Origin: Ampelocalamus luodianensis
Lineage: Eukaryota; Streptophyta; Magnoliopsida; Poales; Poaceae
Direction of reading: 5' to 3'
Assembly (NCBI GenBank): GCA_036346255.1
Contig: CM070633.1
Span: forward strand, 35,866,192 to 35,930,191
DNA length: 64,000 nucleotides
Shown here: piece by piece, positions 34,813 through 46,046 of the stretch
Position numbering within the stretch: position 1 is the stretch's first letter
Layout of the letters: each line of letters starts with the position of its first letter
Notes under the pieces: generated by a model
Seen by the model: the letters and a program-made list of their open reading frames with translations, nothing else
The model's database searches: none
Told to the model about the DNA's origin: nothing
Translations under genes and position numbers: made by a program

Positions 34813-35963
34813 GGTCAAATAGACTGTGCTAGAAAGTCAATTGTGCTCACCAATGAACAAGGAGTCCAAGTAAAGTTCAGTCCCGAGACCTCCTTTAGAG
34901 AAGGTCCTATCCTTGCTTGTTTGAAGAAAGTGAAGCTTGAAGACCTCCCTGTGGTAAGGGAGTACCCAGATGTGTTTCCAGATGAGCTACCTGTAATGCC
35001 TCTAGACAGAGACTTAGAGTTTGTTATCAACTTAGTCCCAGGGATAGCCCCAATTTCCAAAAGGCTTTATAGATTTCCTGTCAATGATCTTGTCGAACTG
35101 AAGCAGCAAATTGAAGAAATGCAAAGCAAATGTTTTATTAGGCTGAGCTCTTCACCTTGGGAAGCTCCTGTGATATTTGTGGAAAGAAAGATGGCACATA
35201 ACGTATGTGTGTGGATTACAGAGCACTCAATGATGTCACAATCAAAAACATGTATCCTCTACCTAGAATTGATGACCTGTTTGACCAGTTAATGGGAGCT
35301 GCAGTGTTCTCCAAAATTGATTTAAGATCAGGTTATCATCAGTTGAAAATCCGGCAAGAGAACATCCCAAAGACAATCTTCTCCACTCGTTATGGGCTCT
35401 ATGAGTTCACTGTTATGTCTTTTGGACTAACCAATGCTCCTGCTTATTTTATGAACTTGATGAATAAAGTGTTCATGGAGTATTTAGATAAATGTGTCGT
35501 TGTCTTCTTTGATGACACCCTAGTGTACTCCAAGAATGAAGTAGAGCATGAAGAACACCTTAGAGTGGTCCTAGACAAGCTCAGAGACCGTCATCTATAT
35601 GCCAAATTAAAAAAATGTGACTTTTGGATGAAAGAGGTCACCTTTTTGGGACATGTTATGTCAGCTGCGGGTATAGCAATTAACCCTAGAAAGGTCCAAG
35701 ATGTGCTAGATTGGAAACCACCCAAGTCAGTGCCTAAAGTTAGAAGTTTTCTTGGCATGACCGGGTATTACCGTAGGTTTATTGAGGGTTTCTCAAGACT
35801 AGCAATACCTCTTACTCAGTTGCTTAAAAAGGAAAGCAAGTATGTGTGGACACTAGCTTGTGAAAACAGTTTTCAAGAACTGAAAAAGTGTCTGACCTCT
35901 GCCCCCGTAAAGACTTTGAAGTCTTTTGTGGTGCATCCCGGTAGGGTCTTGGTTGTGTTCTAA
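34813..35963 (+). pseudogene. Gypsy reverse transcriptase
   Basis: The linker holds VREYPDVFPDELP, then RT motifs: FIRLSSSPWEAPVIFV, a frameshift near 35200, CVDYRALNDVTIKN, FSKIDLRSGYHQL, YEFTVMSFGLTNAPA, VFFDDTLVYS (the catalytic aspartate pair at 35511-35516 is intact; canonical plant gypsy has FIDD), and FLGHVMSAAGI. The thumb region has FLGMTGYYRRFI. It would copy element RNA to DNA. The frameshift splits the enzyme, and another shift separates it from RNase H. Confidence 0.92.
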
Positions 35964-36250
35964 TGCAAGAAGGAAAAGTAGTGGCTTATGCTTCCCGACA
36001 ATTGAAGCCTCATGAAGCCAACTACCCCACACATGATTTGGAGTTGGCAGCTATAGTGCATGCCCTAAAGATCTGGCGCCATTACCTTATTGGTAATCGC
36101 TGTGAGGTCTTTACGGACCACAAAAGCTTGAAGTACATTTTCACTCAACCTGATCTCAAAATTAGGCAGAGAAGGTGGTTGGAGCTTATAAAAGACTATG
36201 ACCTTGGCATTCACTATGTACCATCCTGGCAAGGCAAACGTGGTAGCTGA
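35963..36250 (+). pseudogene. Gypsy RNase H
   Basis: VVAYASRQLKPHEANYPTHD, LELAAIVHALKIWRHYL and CEVFTDHKSLKYIF are the standard gypsy RNase H signatures, including the acidic residues in DLELAA and FTDHKSL. The frame differs from the RT frame by a shift at about 35955, and it ends in a shifted tail near 36240. Confidence 0.9.
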
Positions 36251-36320
36251 TGCCCTAAGTCGAAAAAGCTATTGCAACCCCTTGTTAGTTCAAGAATGTT
36301 AGCCCGAGTTATATGAAGAA

Positions 36321-37103
36321 ATGAGGCGACTAAATCTGAAAATTGTCGACCAAGGTTGTATACATGTTTTGGAGGTTGAACCTGTTGTCCAGAAACAAAT
36401 CCGAGAGAACCAAGCTGAAGATGAAGACCTCCAAGAGATCAAAGAAAACTTAAAAAGAGGGAAGGCTCCTGGTTTTTCAGAAGATGGACAAGGGATCGTA
36501 TGGTTCGGCAACAGGCTTTGTGTGCCGGATCATCAAGAAATAAAACAACTTTTGCTCAAGGAAGCTCATGAATCCCCATATTCCATTCATCTAGGGAGTA
36601 ATAAGATGTACCAAGACCTTAAGAGGAAGTATTGGTGGGTCAACATGAAAAAGGAAATAGCAGAGTTTGTAGCCCGTTGTGATATTTGCCAAAGAGTCAA
36701 GGCTGAGCACCAAAGACCAGCCGGTCCACTTCAACCTTTGGCCATACCCGAGTAGAAGTGGGAGCAAGTAGGCATGGATTTCATCACTGGATTGCCTAAG
36801 GCCCAATCAGGCTATGATTCTATTTGGGTTATTATTGATCGTTTAACTAAAGTGGCCCATTTTATTCCAGTCAAGACCACCTATGTAGGAAATAAATTGG
36901 CAGAGTTGTACCTGGCTCGGATTGTCTTCTTGCATGGAGTGCCCAAGAGCATTATGTCTCATAGAGGTTCCCAGTTTACCTCTAGGTTTTGGGAAAGTCT
37001 ACATAAAGCTTTGGGAACAAGACTTGATTTCAGCACAGCTTACCATCCCCAAACAGATGGGCAAACAGAGCGTGTGAGTCAAGTCCTTGAAGACATGCTC
37101 TGA
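36321..37103 (+). pseudogene. Gypsy integrase, zinc-binding and catalytic domains
   Basis: The HHCC domain contains YQDLKRKYWWVNMKKEIAEF and CDICQRVKAEH. A TAG at 36753 interrupts before the core. The core has MDFITGLPKAQSG, WVIIDRLTKVAHFIP and FSTAYHPQTDGQTERV. The second aspartate of the D,D-35-E triad, normally in S-D-R-G, is histidine (codon 36960-36962, reading SHRGSQFTS). A TGA at 37101 ends the frame. Integrase would insert the DNA copy; this one should be inactive. Confidence 0.92.
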
Positions 37104-37283
37104 GCTTGTGCACTTGATTATGGAAAAAGCTGGGATAAAAACCTCTCCTATGCTGAGTTTTCCTATAACAACAGCTACCAAGCTAGCCTAAAGATGTCTC
37201 CATTTAAAGCTTTGTATGGAAGGCAGTGTAGAACTCCTCTCCTTTGGGATCAAGTTGGAGAACGTTAGTTCTTTGGGCTCGAA

Positions 37284-37823
37284 GTGATCCAAGATGCTGA
37301 AAACAAGGTGAAGCTCATAAGAGAACGGTTGAAAATAGCTCAATCCCGACAAAAGAGTTATGCCGACAACCGAAGAAGAGACTTGTCATTTGAAGTTGGA
37401 GACCATGTATATCTCAGAGTAACTCCACTCAGAGGAGTTAGAAGATTTCGAGCAAAAGGGAAGCTGGCACCCAGATTTGTCGGTCCATACAAAATCTTGG
37501 CAAGGCGTGGTGAAGTTGCTTATCAATTGGAACTGCCAACCTCCTTGTCAGTGATACACAATGTCTTCCATGTGTCGCAATTAAGGAAATGCCTTCGATT
37601 TCCAGAAGACCACACCCTCCTGGAGAGCTGTGATCTCCAAGAAGACCTCACTTATGTGGAGCAACCAATTAAAATCCTGGATATTGTGGAACGAGTTACC
37701 AGGAACAGGACCATCCAAACTTACAAGGTGCAGTGGAGTCACCATCCAGAAAGTGAAGCCACTTGGGAAAAGGAAGAAGACCTCAAGACTAATTATCCCT
37801 ACCTCTTTGCTGGCCAAGCTTGA
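37284..37823 (+). pseudogene. Gypsy integrase C-terminus with chromodomain
   Basis: After stops at 37101 and 37266 the frame gives SYADNRRRDLSFEVGDHVYL, KLAPRFVGPYKIL and HNVFHVSQLRKC, the GPY/F-type C-terminal region. A chromodomain-like tail follows (YKVQWSHHPESEATWEKEED and on to NYPYLF). The chromodomain is known in this clade to steer insertion to particular chromatin. The frame ends just before the polypurine tract. Confidence 0.9.
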
Positions 37824-37845
37824 ATCTTGGGGTCGAGATTCCCTT

Positions 37846-37858
37846 AAATGGGGGTAGG
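37846..37858 (+). promoter_or_regulatory. Polypurine tract of the gypsy element
   Basis: AAATGGGGGTAGG lies two bases before the 3' LTR and serves as the plus-strand primer in reverse transcription. Confidence 0.85.
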
Positions 37859-37860
37859 TT

Positions 37861-40835
37861 TGTAACATCCTGAGTTTTGGAACTTTTCAAAAGTTTTAAA
37901 ATAAAAAGAATCATTTGGTTTTGATGGGAATTCCAAGCTTCATATGAGATTTTACAAGAACTTTAAATGATTAAATCAAACTCCAACTAAATTGGTTCTG
38001 TTTCTCTTGGAAGTTTGCTGGAGTTCTTCCTTATCTCTGTTCATTTTGTGTTCTCCTTCAGTCCTATTCTTTATGCTTCTCTGGACGACCTCCTTGTTTA
38101 GACCATCCCAGGTTTGGACCTCCTTGTTGTCCAGACCTCCCCTAGTTTAGATCTTGACTGTTAAGACCTCCCCTGTGAGATCTTAGCCGTCGAGTCCTCC
38201 CCTTGTTTAGATCTTGACCGTTAAGACCTCCCCTGTGAGATCTTAGCCGTCGAGACCTCTCCTTGTTTAGATCTTGACCGTTAAGACCCCCCCTTAGAGA
38301 TCTCAACGCTCAGGACCTTCCTTATTCAGATCTTGGTAGCTAAGACATCCCCTTCGGGAGATCTCAACCGTCAAGACCTCCTCAGTCCTATGGACCTCCT
38401 CCATCATGGCCTTTTTGCAAAGATCACCCTCTTTTGCCACGACCACCCCTTGTGGTCATGACCTTTGGTCTTTTTGCAAAGATCACCCTCCGTGGCCTTT
38501 TTGCAAAGATCACCCTCCGTGGCTTTTGCAAGGAACACCCGGGTGGGTTAGGACCTCCCCCACCTGAGCTCTGACAACTCACTTTGTCAGACCTAGCCAC
38601 TTTATCCTTTTGTGCCAAAAGTCTTTTAAGCATTTAATGTTGCTGCAACACATTTAATGCTGCTTGCAACACATTAAAATGTTGTCACCTCCTGTGTACC
38701 TTTTTTCCCTTTTGTCCCCATCTTTTACCTACTCATGTCCTCTTTTCCACCCGTCTTTGAACACGTGTGCCCTTGAATTCTCTGCAGTCCAGGCCTTATA
38801 GACTTGAACAACACTTCCTTTTACCTTCTTCCTCATTTGCAAACTCCAGGTCTTTCAACCAGCCCTCTGGTCCCCTTTCAACCAGTTCTTTGAGAACTTC
38901 TCCCCAAGCTCTGGACCTCCTCCAACCTTCCAAGTTTTTGTGTTGGTTTTTGTAGGTTTTCTTTGAAGTTCTTTTGACCTTTACTTAAGCTTGTTTTTGA
39001 GTTGGTTTACTTTCTTTCATGTAGATTGCGACGACGCTGAGGAGCCCGAGTACCTTGAAGAAGAAGATCCCCAAGCCTTCGAGCAAGGCAAGTCATACCC
39101 TTGATCATATTGACACCCATTATTTCACTCTATGTATTTCTGTTTTAAGCTATGTATTGCATGCATACTTTACTTAGTATTTCAATACCAATGCTTTACA
39201 CTCTTAGTTAGACCTAACTTCTTTGTATGGCCAACCTTGCCATTGTAACTAAACTTGTTGTCACCTTAGTGAAAACCTGGTTAATGCTTTAGTGTGACCA
39301 GGACCTTTATGAAAAGAAAGGCTTAGCTTGCTTAGACCAAAATCTTGTTTTGGGAAGTTTTTGCCAAAGACCACTGTTTTACCTAGAATCTTTTGACCAT
39401 GGCATTGGGTTGTCATGAAAATTTATTTTTCAATTGAAAAGTATGGAAAATGGTTTAGACTTGGGCGAACCTTGGTTTTCTCGATTAATGGGTGCACGGG
39501 GAGTGCACAGGGGCCGTGTTAGCCGGCGCCCTAGGGTTGAGGATGTCGCTCAGGTCAGTTAAGGACCGGTCTTTGAGTGTTACTTTGCTAAGCCCCTTCG
39601 TGCAACCACAAGTCCTGTATGGGCGGGACCTGGCCGAATAGTTTGCAATATCTCACCATGGTTGTTCTTTTGGGTGTGTGGGTGGTCTTTCATGGCTTGT
39701 CTTTCATGACTGTTTTATTCTCACTTGGTGCAAGAGGGGGCCTGAACCTGCTGGGTGGGTAGCCCAAAGGGGGGTGAAACCTTAGCGAAGGGGACTGTGG
39801 TGAGAAGGAGCATTGTAAAGGCCTTGTGATAACAAGTTAGTCGCACACCTTCGAAAGTGTGTGAGCGAACAATATAATTTGGTTATCTCTTGTGGGGAAA
39901 GTTGTACACCTCAGCAGAGTGAAAATCTATTCGAATAGCCGTGTCCACGGTTATGGACATGCTGGCAAAGCCTGTCTTAGTTAGTCTTTTGTTTTGGTTT
40001 TTAAATGGTTTTGGAAATTGATTTAGGTTTCTACCCAAGGTAATATGGGCGGGTAGCCTTGGGCAGGGAGCCCTTGGCGGTTAGCCAGGTGTTAGGAGGT
40101 TATCCTACACCCTCAACATTATTATCAATAAATCAAAAAACCTGTTGTAAAATGAGTTTTATGTATAATGTAATCAGCTTTACAACTTACCTACTTGTAT
40201 TTTAATGAAATCTGGCTTTATGCAAACTAACCCTATAAGCTCACCCTTGTGTATCCATTATGCATGTCATTCTGTTACCTTGACGGGTGTGGCTTGCGAG
40301 CACGGTAGTTGTGCTTATTCTTGCTTGAAATAATCTTTTGAGCAGGTGATGAAGCTTTTGTTGATGATCAAGAAGTTATGGACAATTAGGATGCGCCCTC
40401 CAGCCAATTGCCTATGGTGTATTGGATGGACTTGTCTTTTGTTTTCCGCTGTGTAAAGTTATTCTTTTGTTGGCTTGTTGCTAACTTTGTAATCAACTCC
40501 TTTGTTACTAATTTAAGTATCGTGGATGTATGATTATCATTTGTGCTGTGTGGACTAGTTGTTGATCCTTGGTACTAGTTTAGAAAAACACAGGAGACGT
40601 AGGGCTTTTCCAAAGCTCCACGACCTCCCTGGTCTGGTTGTGGGATTTGGGGAGGTCCTGGGTCTCGCGCGACCTCCTCTGGTCCGGTCTTAGGACCTCG
40701 AGGTGGTCCTGCTGGACCTCCTGGGAGGTCTTAGTGATTATCTCGAGGTGGCCCTACTGGACCTCCTGGGAGGTCTGGTGACCTTTTAGGAGACCTGGGA
40801 GGTCCTCTCGGAGACCTCTGGACTAGGTTGCGACA
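37861..40835 (+). repeat. 3' LTR of the complete gypsy element
   Basis: It runs from TGTAACATCC to TTGCGACA, 2975 bp, and is colinear with the 5' LTR throughout. Differences are scattered substitutions, short indels and one fewer 45-bp unit near 40700-40790. Confidence 0.93.
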
Positions 40836-40840
40836 GGTGC
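40836..40840. repeat. Target-site duplication GGTGC, right copy
   Basis: Identical to 29816-29820 and immediately after the 3' LTR. Confidence 0.9.
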
Positions 40841-41213
40841 TGTCGGGTGCAGGAAGAACAAAGGAAGGGAGGAAGAAAGAAAGGGAGGCTAGCAGGTGGG
40901 CCTGGGAAGGAAAAGAAAGGAAAATAAAAATAAAATAAAAATAAAAATAATATTTCCTAATCATTTTTAAACTTAGATATGGATTCAATTTCTTGATTTT
41001 CCGATTAGATTTAGATTTTAAATTTCTAGTTATTTTCATGTTTCATCGACTTAATTTAGATTTGTATTTCGCTAACTGATCTCTTGAACTCACATCGACG
41101 AATATCTTCAAAACAAATCTCGGAAACTCGAATGTCAGCACGAGGTTTCAAAAAGTTTTAAAAATCTCACATTTTTAAATAATTTCAATGTTTGGAATTT
41201 TTGGGATGTTACA
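40841..41213 (-). mobile_element. Minus-strand gypsy-type LTR, right part (5' end of that LTR)
   Basis: Ends GGGATGTTACA on the + strand, so it begins TGTAACATCCC on the minus strand. It continues across the nested gypsy element into sequence left of 29816. Confidence 0.65.
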
Positions 41214-41223
41214 AACTCCCCCC
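41214..41223 (-). promoter_or_regulatory. Probable polypurine tract next to the split LTR
   Basis: The minus strand reads AGGGGGGAGTT directly before the LTR start TGTAACATCCC, like the tract before the 3' LTR at 37861. If correct, the split LTR is a 3' LTR and the internal region of its element lay to the right. Confidence 0.55.
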
Positions 41224-42412
41224 TAGAAATATATGGTTTAATCCTATATTGCCATATCAAGTGGTGGGAGAGCAATTTATAAGGTGGAGTCTTTGCCACC
41301 CTTTGAAATATGTGATACATGGCATTGGGTGACAAGAGTAGGACTATAGCTAAAGGCACACACACACGTACGTACGCGCGCGTGTACATTTGCGTAGCAA
41401 TCGCGTGACTTGTAACTTGCTATTATGAAATACGCTGATCGAATCCATACACCATAGTGGTCGAAATACACTGGTTACTTATAAACACTGCTTAATTACT
41501 ATTAATTAGTTTTGAATTAGCAATTACCAGTGGTTTAATATGTGCTTTATTAGCAGTTACTACAGAGTAATTGTCCCGGCCTTAAAATGTTCTGAAGACG
41601 TCTAGCCCTAAGCACGGAAAAGTGCTTTCTCCCAATTCTTCTGCTTCCTCTCTTTTGAACTGTGTTGGAGAGTTGTGTTATCGAACTGAGTCATTTCTTC
41701 ACCTTGGAGTGCAGGAAGATGGGTGAGCGGGTATCTTCGAACCATTGTCGCAGAGTTAACATGCATGTTGCTACAATAAGGTTTCTAGACAGCGTATTGT
41801 GCGACCGCTCGCTACGCTGCTTCATCTACACTCTGCACTCCATCAAGCCTGCATTGCTTCATGTTCTTCATCAAGCTTAACAGTAAGTTGTTTGTGCGAC
41901 TAAGCAATAACCCTATCTTTGCATATGATTAGAAGTACAATGTGTTGCCTGTTGTTAGCATTGCTTTATGCATATCTAGTTATATGTGATCTTTGCCTTA
42001 TAGTAACATCTAGAATTAAAATATTGCCCAAATTTATAACAATGAGGTCGTGGGCTTGACTCGGCCTTGGCCCAAGGTGGGACGTGAGTAGTACAAGAAC
42101 AACGACAGAAATGCAGAGGGGATCGAACACAGAACAGAAGGCTCATACCTCATGTCCGCCGATACAATGTTACATTTGCACACACATCACTGCTTGATTT
42201 GCCTTCACGTACCTCACATATTTCTCCACGCATCATTTATTTACAAGGGCACATCCAATGCTGGTGCGAGGAGGCACGAGCATCGGCTATGGCCGCTGAA
42301 AACCTTGATGATCCACTACTATTGTTGGCTGCGAGGGACGAGGGTAGAGATGGGTGCAACCAACACCCACAATGCAATCGACAATTCAGGGAGGTTTTGG
42401 CTCATTTAGCGT
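41224..42412. other. Unassigned sequence, possibly retroelement interior
   Basis: No domain is recognised. If the polypurine tract is right, the first part is decayed noncoding interior of a minus-strand gypsy element. It contains a 34-bp alternating purine/pyrimidine tract at 41356-41389. The frame at 41662-41880 is not supported by any motif. Confidence 0.35.
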
Positions 42413-42750
42413 GATTTTGAACCAAAATAGTAAAAATAGACTCTATCCTAATGAAATAGCAAAAATAATAGCCCTGTTATGCTCAAAATACATGGCAGGA
42501 GGCCTGCCATGCTCTCATCGTGCGACAACCAGCCTACTGCGCTACCACCGCCTACCGCTTGTTGAGCGGGCGGTAGGCCACCGGTGGTGACACGGCAGGC
42601 CAGTTGCCGACGAATAGGAGGCCGCCATGTGGCCTACAGCGCGGTGAGGGCACAGTAGGCCCCCTGCCGTGCATTTTGAGCGCGACACGAATGCCATTTT
42701 TGCCAATTAGTCCAGAAGAGAATATTTTTACTAATTTGTGACTCAACAGT
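42413..42750. mobile_element. GC-rich foldback element A (family with 45764-46046)
   Basis: The ends CAAAATAGTAAAAATAG (from 42423) and, reversed, CAAATTAGTAAAAATA (to 42739) form terminal inverted repeats. Further in, TGCTCAAAATACATGGCAGG pairs with CCTGCCGTGCATTTTGAGC. The core has further palindromes: CATGGCAGG-AGG-CCTGCCATG at 42491-42511, and GCCTACCGC with GCGGTAGGC. No reading frame or target duplication was identified. A GC-rich core inside AT-rich ends suggests a non-autonomous DNA element. Confidence 0.55.
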
Positions 42751-42895
42751 GCCATTTTAGCTATAAACTCCAATTCCGACATGAGATGGCTAGTAGAGAC
42801 TTGTCTAAAGACCTGTGTCCGCCACTTTTTTTTTTAAAAAAAATCTACCACTACTTATTTAAATCACGAGGAAAAGATGAATTTAGATATCCATC

Positions 42896-44233
42896 CACTA
42901 CTACAGAAAAGGTCATCACAGACGGTTCAAAATCATCATCACAAACGGTTTTTGAATCATCTGACTTTATGGGTCCGTGATAATATGAGATCATCACAAA
43001 CGGTTTTTGAACCATCTGTGCAAACAACTATCACAGAGGGTTCTTTACAATAACCGTCTGTGATAATCAATTATCACATACAGTTTTTGTTCAGAACCAT
43101 CAGTGAAAATAGACTATCATAGACAGTTTTTTATATTAAAAACTGTCTGTGATAGTTTTTATATTGCAAAAAAAAAAAATCAAATTTGGAGCCAAATCAA
43201 TCAATTACTGGACAATAGTTTCCATATGCTTTTTCGATAGTTTACAAGAAGGTAATTAAAAGATGCTCTCTCTCTCTCACTCTTTATCAATGACTCAATA
43301 TCTGACGAGGACGAGGTCGAGTAGAGGCATCCATCTCGAACCGAATCGATCTCCCTTGTCGATCACAGTTGGGGGTCCTTGCTGAGAACAAAATCTGACA
43401 GGATGGAGAGGACGAAATAAGAGTGAGAAGGAAACCTGGATGAGGATTTGTGGGCAAAACTTTGTGCTCACCTGAGGTCAAGATGGGGGGTGGCCAGATC
43501 TGGTGGTACTAGTCGAGCCGCAGTGCCCCGCTCACCAGAGGCGCCGTGAAACAACATGTTGCAGTAGACATGGAGCTCCTGCGCGTCCCTCCTCCTTCTC
43601 CTCATCGTCGGCTATGTCTCCTCACCGAACCGCGCTTGGGAATCAAGGGCGGTCGCCAGTGCTCGGTGTGGGGAGGGGAGAGGGAGAGGCCGATGGAAGA
43701 CAAGGCGGGGGTGGCTATAATATATAAGGACATCGTCAAAATATTTCGCCTCTCACACCCGCGTCCAAAAATTTCTGCCATCCCGCGTTGCGAATTACAG
43801 ACGGTTTCAAAGAAAAACCATTTGTGATATTTAGTAATATCACAAACGGTTCTTATTTTATCATGATTTAAAATGCCTAACTCCCGGATTTCAAGTCATG
43901 GTAAAATCAGTGAGATACTTATCACAAACGATTTTTAATACAAACTGTCTGTGACGAGATACTTCACAGACGGTTTTTAACAAAAACGTCTGTGAAGTAT
44001 CTCATCACAAGCTGTTCTTATCAAAAACCGTATGTGATAATTGCAATTATCACAGACGGTTCTAAGTATAACAAACGGTTCTTGTTAAAAACTGTCTGTG
44101 ATAATGATGTATCACAAACGGTTCTAACTATCGCTAGTAATATAGATGGTCATACTTATGAAATCATCTGTGATAATTACAACACTGACGGTTCTATGAT
44201 AAGACGTGCATTATAGCCTGTTTCATAGAAGTG
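42896..44233. mobile_element. Short CACTA element
   Basis: The left end CACTACTACAGAAAA and right end TTTCATAGAAGTG (reverse complement CACTTCTATGAAA) are imperfect TIRs. ATC flanks both sides (42893-42895 and 44234-44236), the 3-bp duplication of CACTA elements. Subterminal regions (about 42915-43165 and 43795-44190) carry many copies of TCACAGACGGTT/TCACAAACGGTT in both orientations, typical transposase-binding repeats. The centre (43265-43790) is different GC-rich sequence without a recognised domain. No transposase, so non-autonomous. Confidence 0.85.
42915..43165. repeat. CACTA left subterminal repeat array
   Basis: Variants of TCACARACGGTTTTTGAA and its complement AACCGTCTGTGATA alternate. 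Matching arrays occupy 43795-44190 at the other end. Confidence 0.8.
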
Positions 44234-44436
44234 ATCCCTCGCAACTCCATGGGTTCAATCCCTGATTTCCTGTTACATATTTTCTTTTCTGGTTCGGTCG
44301 TTGGCACGGGGATAAGAAGGTTTGCCGGAATGGCCAGCAGCAGGAGGGAAAGGCGATGCTTGGAAGAGTGTAGGTCGGTAGATGGGCGTGGTACGGATGG
44401 TGGGCAGCCGGCAGTGCGCCGTGCACCGCCCAACCT

Positions 44437-45007
44437 CCCACGGCTAGGGATGGCAATCGGGCGCGGCGGGCACGGGTAGTGCTCACCCATACCCATGCCC
44501 GCGACCCCAATTTTCCCCCACGGGCATGCCCGCGAAACATGACGGACGAAAAACCTCGCCCATACCCGTCGCCCGCGGGCATGCCCGTTTACCCGCGAAA
44601 CCAACCCCGGTGGGTACACATTGCCCGCGAGCATACTCATCATATAAACAATGCACACATTAAGTTCATCACAATTCACACATCAATAGTACATCACACA
44701 TTCAACAAGATAGTCCTCTTGCACTTTACTTAGCAGAACATTTTGTGAATGTTCCATAATCTATAACAAATACCTAAAGCTGTTAGTATAGAACAAGATT
44801 CAGCTGTCCACATGTCAGTGTGGGGTTGGCGGGTAAACGGGCGTGGCGGGCACGGGTAGAGCTCACCCATGCCGCGCCACACAGATGGGCGATATTGCCC
44901 CATTTCTATACCCATGGGCGAAGAAAGCCCCCCATACCCAACTCCATTAGGGTATTTACCCGCGGGCACGCGGGTAAACGGGCACAATTGCCATCCCTAC
45001 CCACGGC
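44437..45007. mobile_element. hAT MITE with 8-bp duplication (TAGGGATGGCAAT family)
   Basis: The element proper is 44445-44999 (555 bp), starting TAGGGATGGCAATCGGG and ending AATTGCCATCCCTA. The listed span includes the perfect duplication CCCACGGC at 44437-44444 and 45000-45007. Subterminal sequence is rich in CGGGCACGGGTA-type motifs. No transposase, so it depends on a related hAT enzyme. Confidence 0.9.
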
Positions 45008-45763
45008 CCCTCCTGATCTTAACCTGTTTCACCTTTTCCTTATGCCTTTTTCTCTTCTGTTCACTCCTATTGTTTTTTGTTTTCAGCTCCACATCTTTAA
45101 TTCTTCTTGTTTTCCTTTTTCTTTTTGCTAGTGAACTACTAACAGCTAGCCTTTTACTACTGGAATGTGTGTTGACATATATATGTGTTGGGAAAGTGAC
45201 AACCGACAAATACTCAAGTACTGAGCTGCCGGTTCCCTATTTCTACTTGTAGTCTTGTAATTGTACCGTAGTACAAGCAAATCCAAAACAACTCGATGCG
45301 ACACTCAATGACCAAACAATGTATGCCATGGATTCTTTGGGTCTTTGGGAGAAAAAGGCGCATCTTGCGCTATCAGCCTATCACTCCATAGTCCATTGAC
45401 GAAATGTACTGTCCGGGGAGGTCGAAAATGCATCGGTTATATATACATCAAGGAGGACAACGCTGTTTTGCGTCAGAAACTATAGGGTTACTTGACCACA
45501 CAACTTCCTGTTGTATCTACCACTACCTTAAGATGCATCATGCATAATTCTTCGTTCAGCTACTTGGCCTAACCAGGCCAAACAAAACCGAGGTACTGCA
45601 GCAAAATTAGTCGAGTGGTATAACTTTCTATCAAGATAACGAGCTATAAACCAAAAAAAAAGTCATAGATTATAACAAAAGACATGCCTGTTGGTCCGCA
45701 CATAAAGAAGCTAGGCAAGGCAGAATGTTAGAGTCTGTGGTTAAATTGACACGTTTTTTTTTT
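45008..45763. other. Unassigned sequence
   Basis: T-rich then mixed sequence with no recognised domain. The frame at 44869-45252 encodes hydrophobic residues only because of a T/C run, and it crosses a MITE end. Confidence 0.4.
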
Positions 45764-46046
45764 CAATAGTAAAAGTAGCCGCCGCTAGCACAAAATTGTA
45801 AAAAAGAAAAAACATCGTGGCAGACACCTACCGCACTCTCAACCCGCAGAAGCCATTTGCTCCGCTCCTAGATCGCGATAGGTCACCTGTCGCGCTCGTT
45901 GTCCGCGGCGGGAACGTGCTTTTCTGCGATGGAAATGTGGATAGGCCATCTGTTGCGCTCGCCTGTCATCCTGCTGTAGAGTGAGCGCATGGTATAGATA
46001 TCAATTTCGTCATTTAAGATACGAGAAAACTATATTTACTATTTTG
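45764..46046. mobile_element. GC-rich foldback element B (family with 42413-42750)
   Basis: The left end CAATAGTAAAAGTAG and right end CTATATTTACTATTTTG mirror each other and match the ends of element A. The core again has a GGCAG...CCTACCGC start and TGTCGCGCTCG-type GC-rich sequence. Divergent, with no target duplication found. Confidence 0.4.

Larger units (their letters stand above)
29821..40835 (+). mobile_element. Complete chromodomain gypsy retrotransposon (Tekay/Del-like)
   Basis: The 11,015-bp element has two related LTRs, a tRNA-Met-type primer site, a purine tract and a perfect 5-bp duplication. Domain order is gag, CCHC knuckle, protease, RT, RNase H, integrase, chromodomain, so it is Ty3/gypsy. 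The C-terminal chromodomain and LTRs near 3 kb point to the Tekay/Del clade. The polyprotein has several stops and frameshifts and substitutions at protease and integrase active-site positions, so it cannot move by itself. The paired LTRs differ by scattered substitutions and one repeat-unit gain or loss, so the insertion is not very recent. Confidence 0.95.

Noticed and set aside
44869..45252. Apparent membrane protein ORF
   Set aside because: Hydrophobic residues come from a T/C run, and the frame begins inside a MITE.
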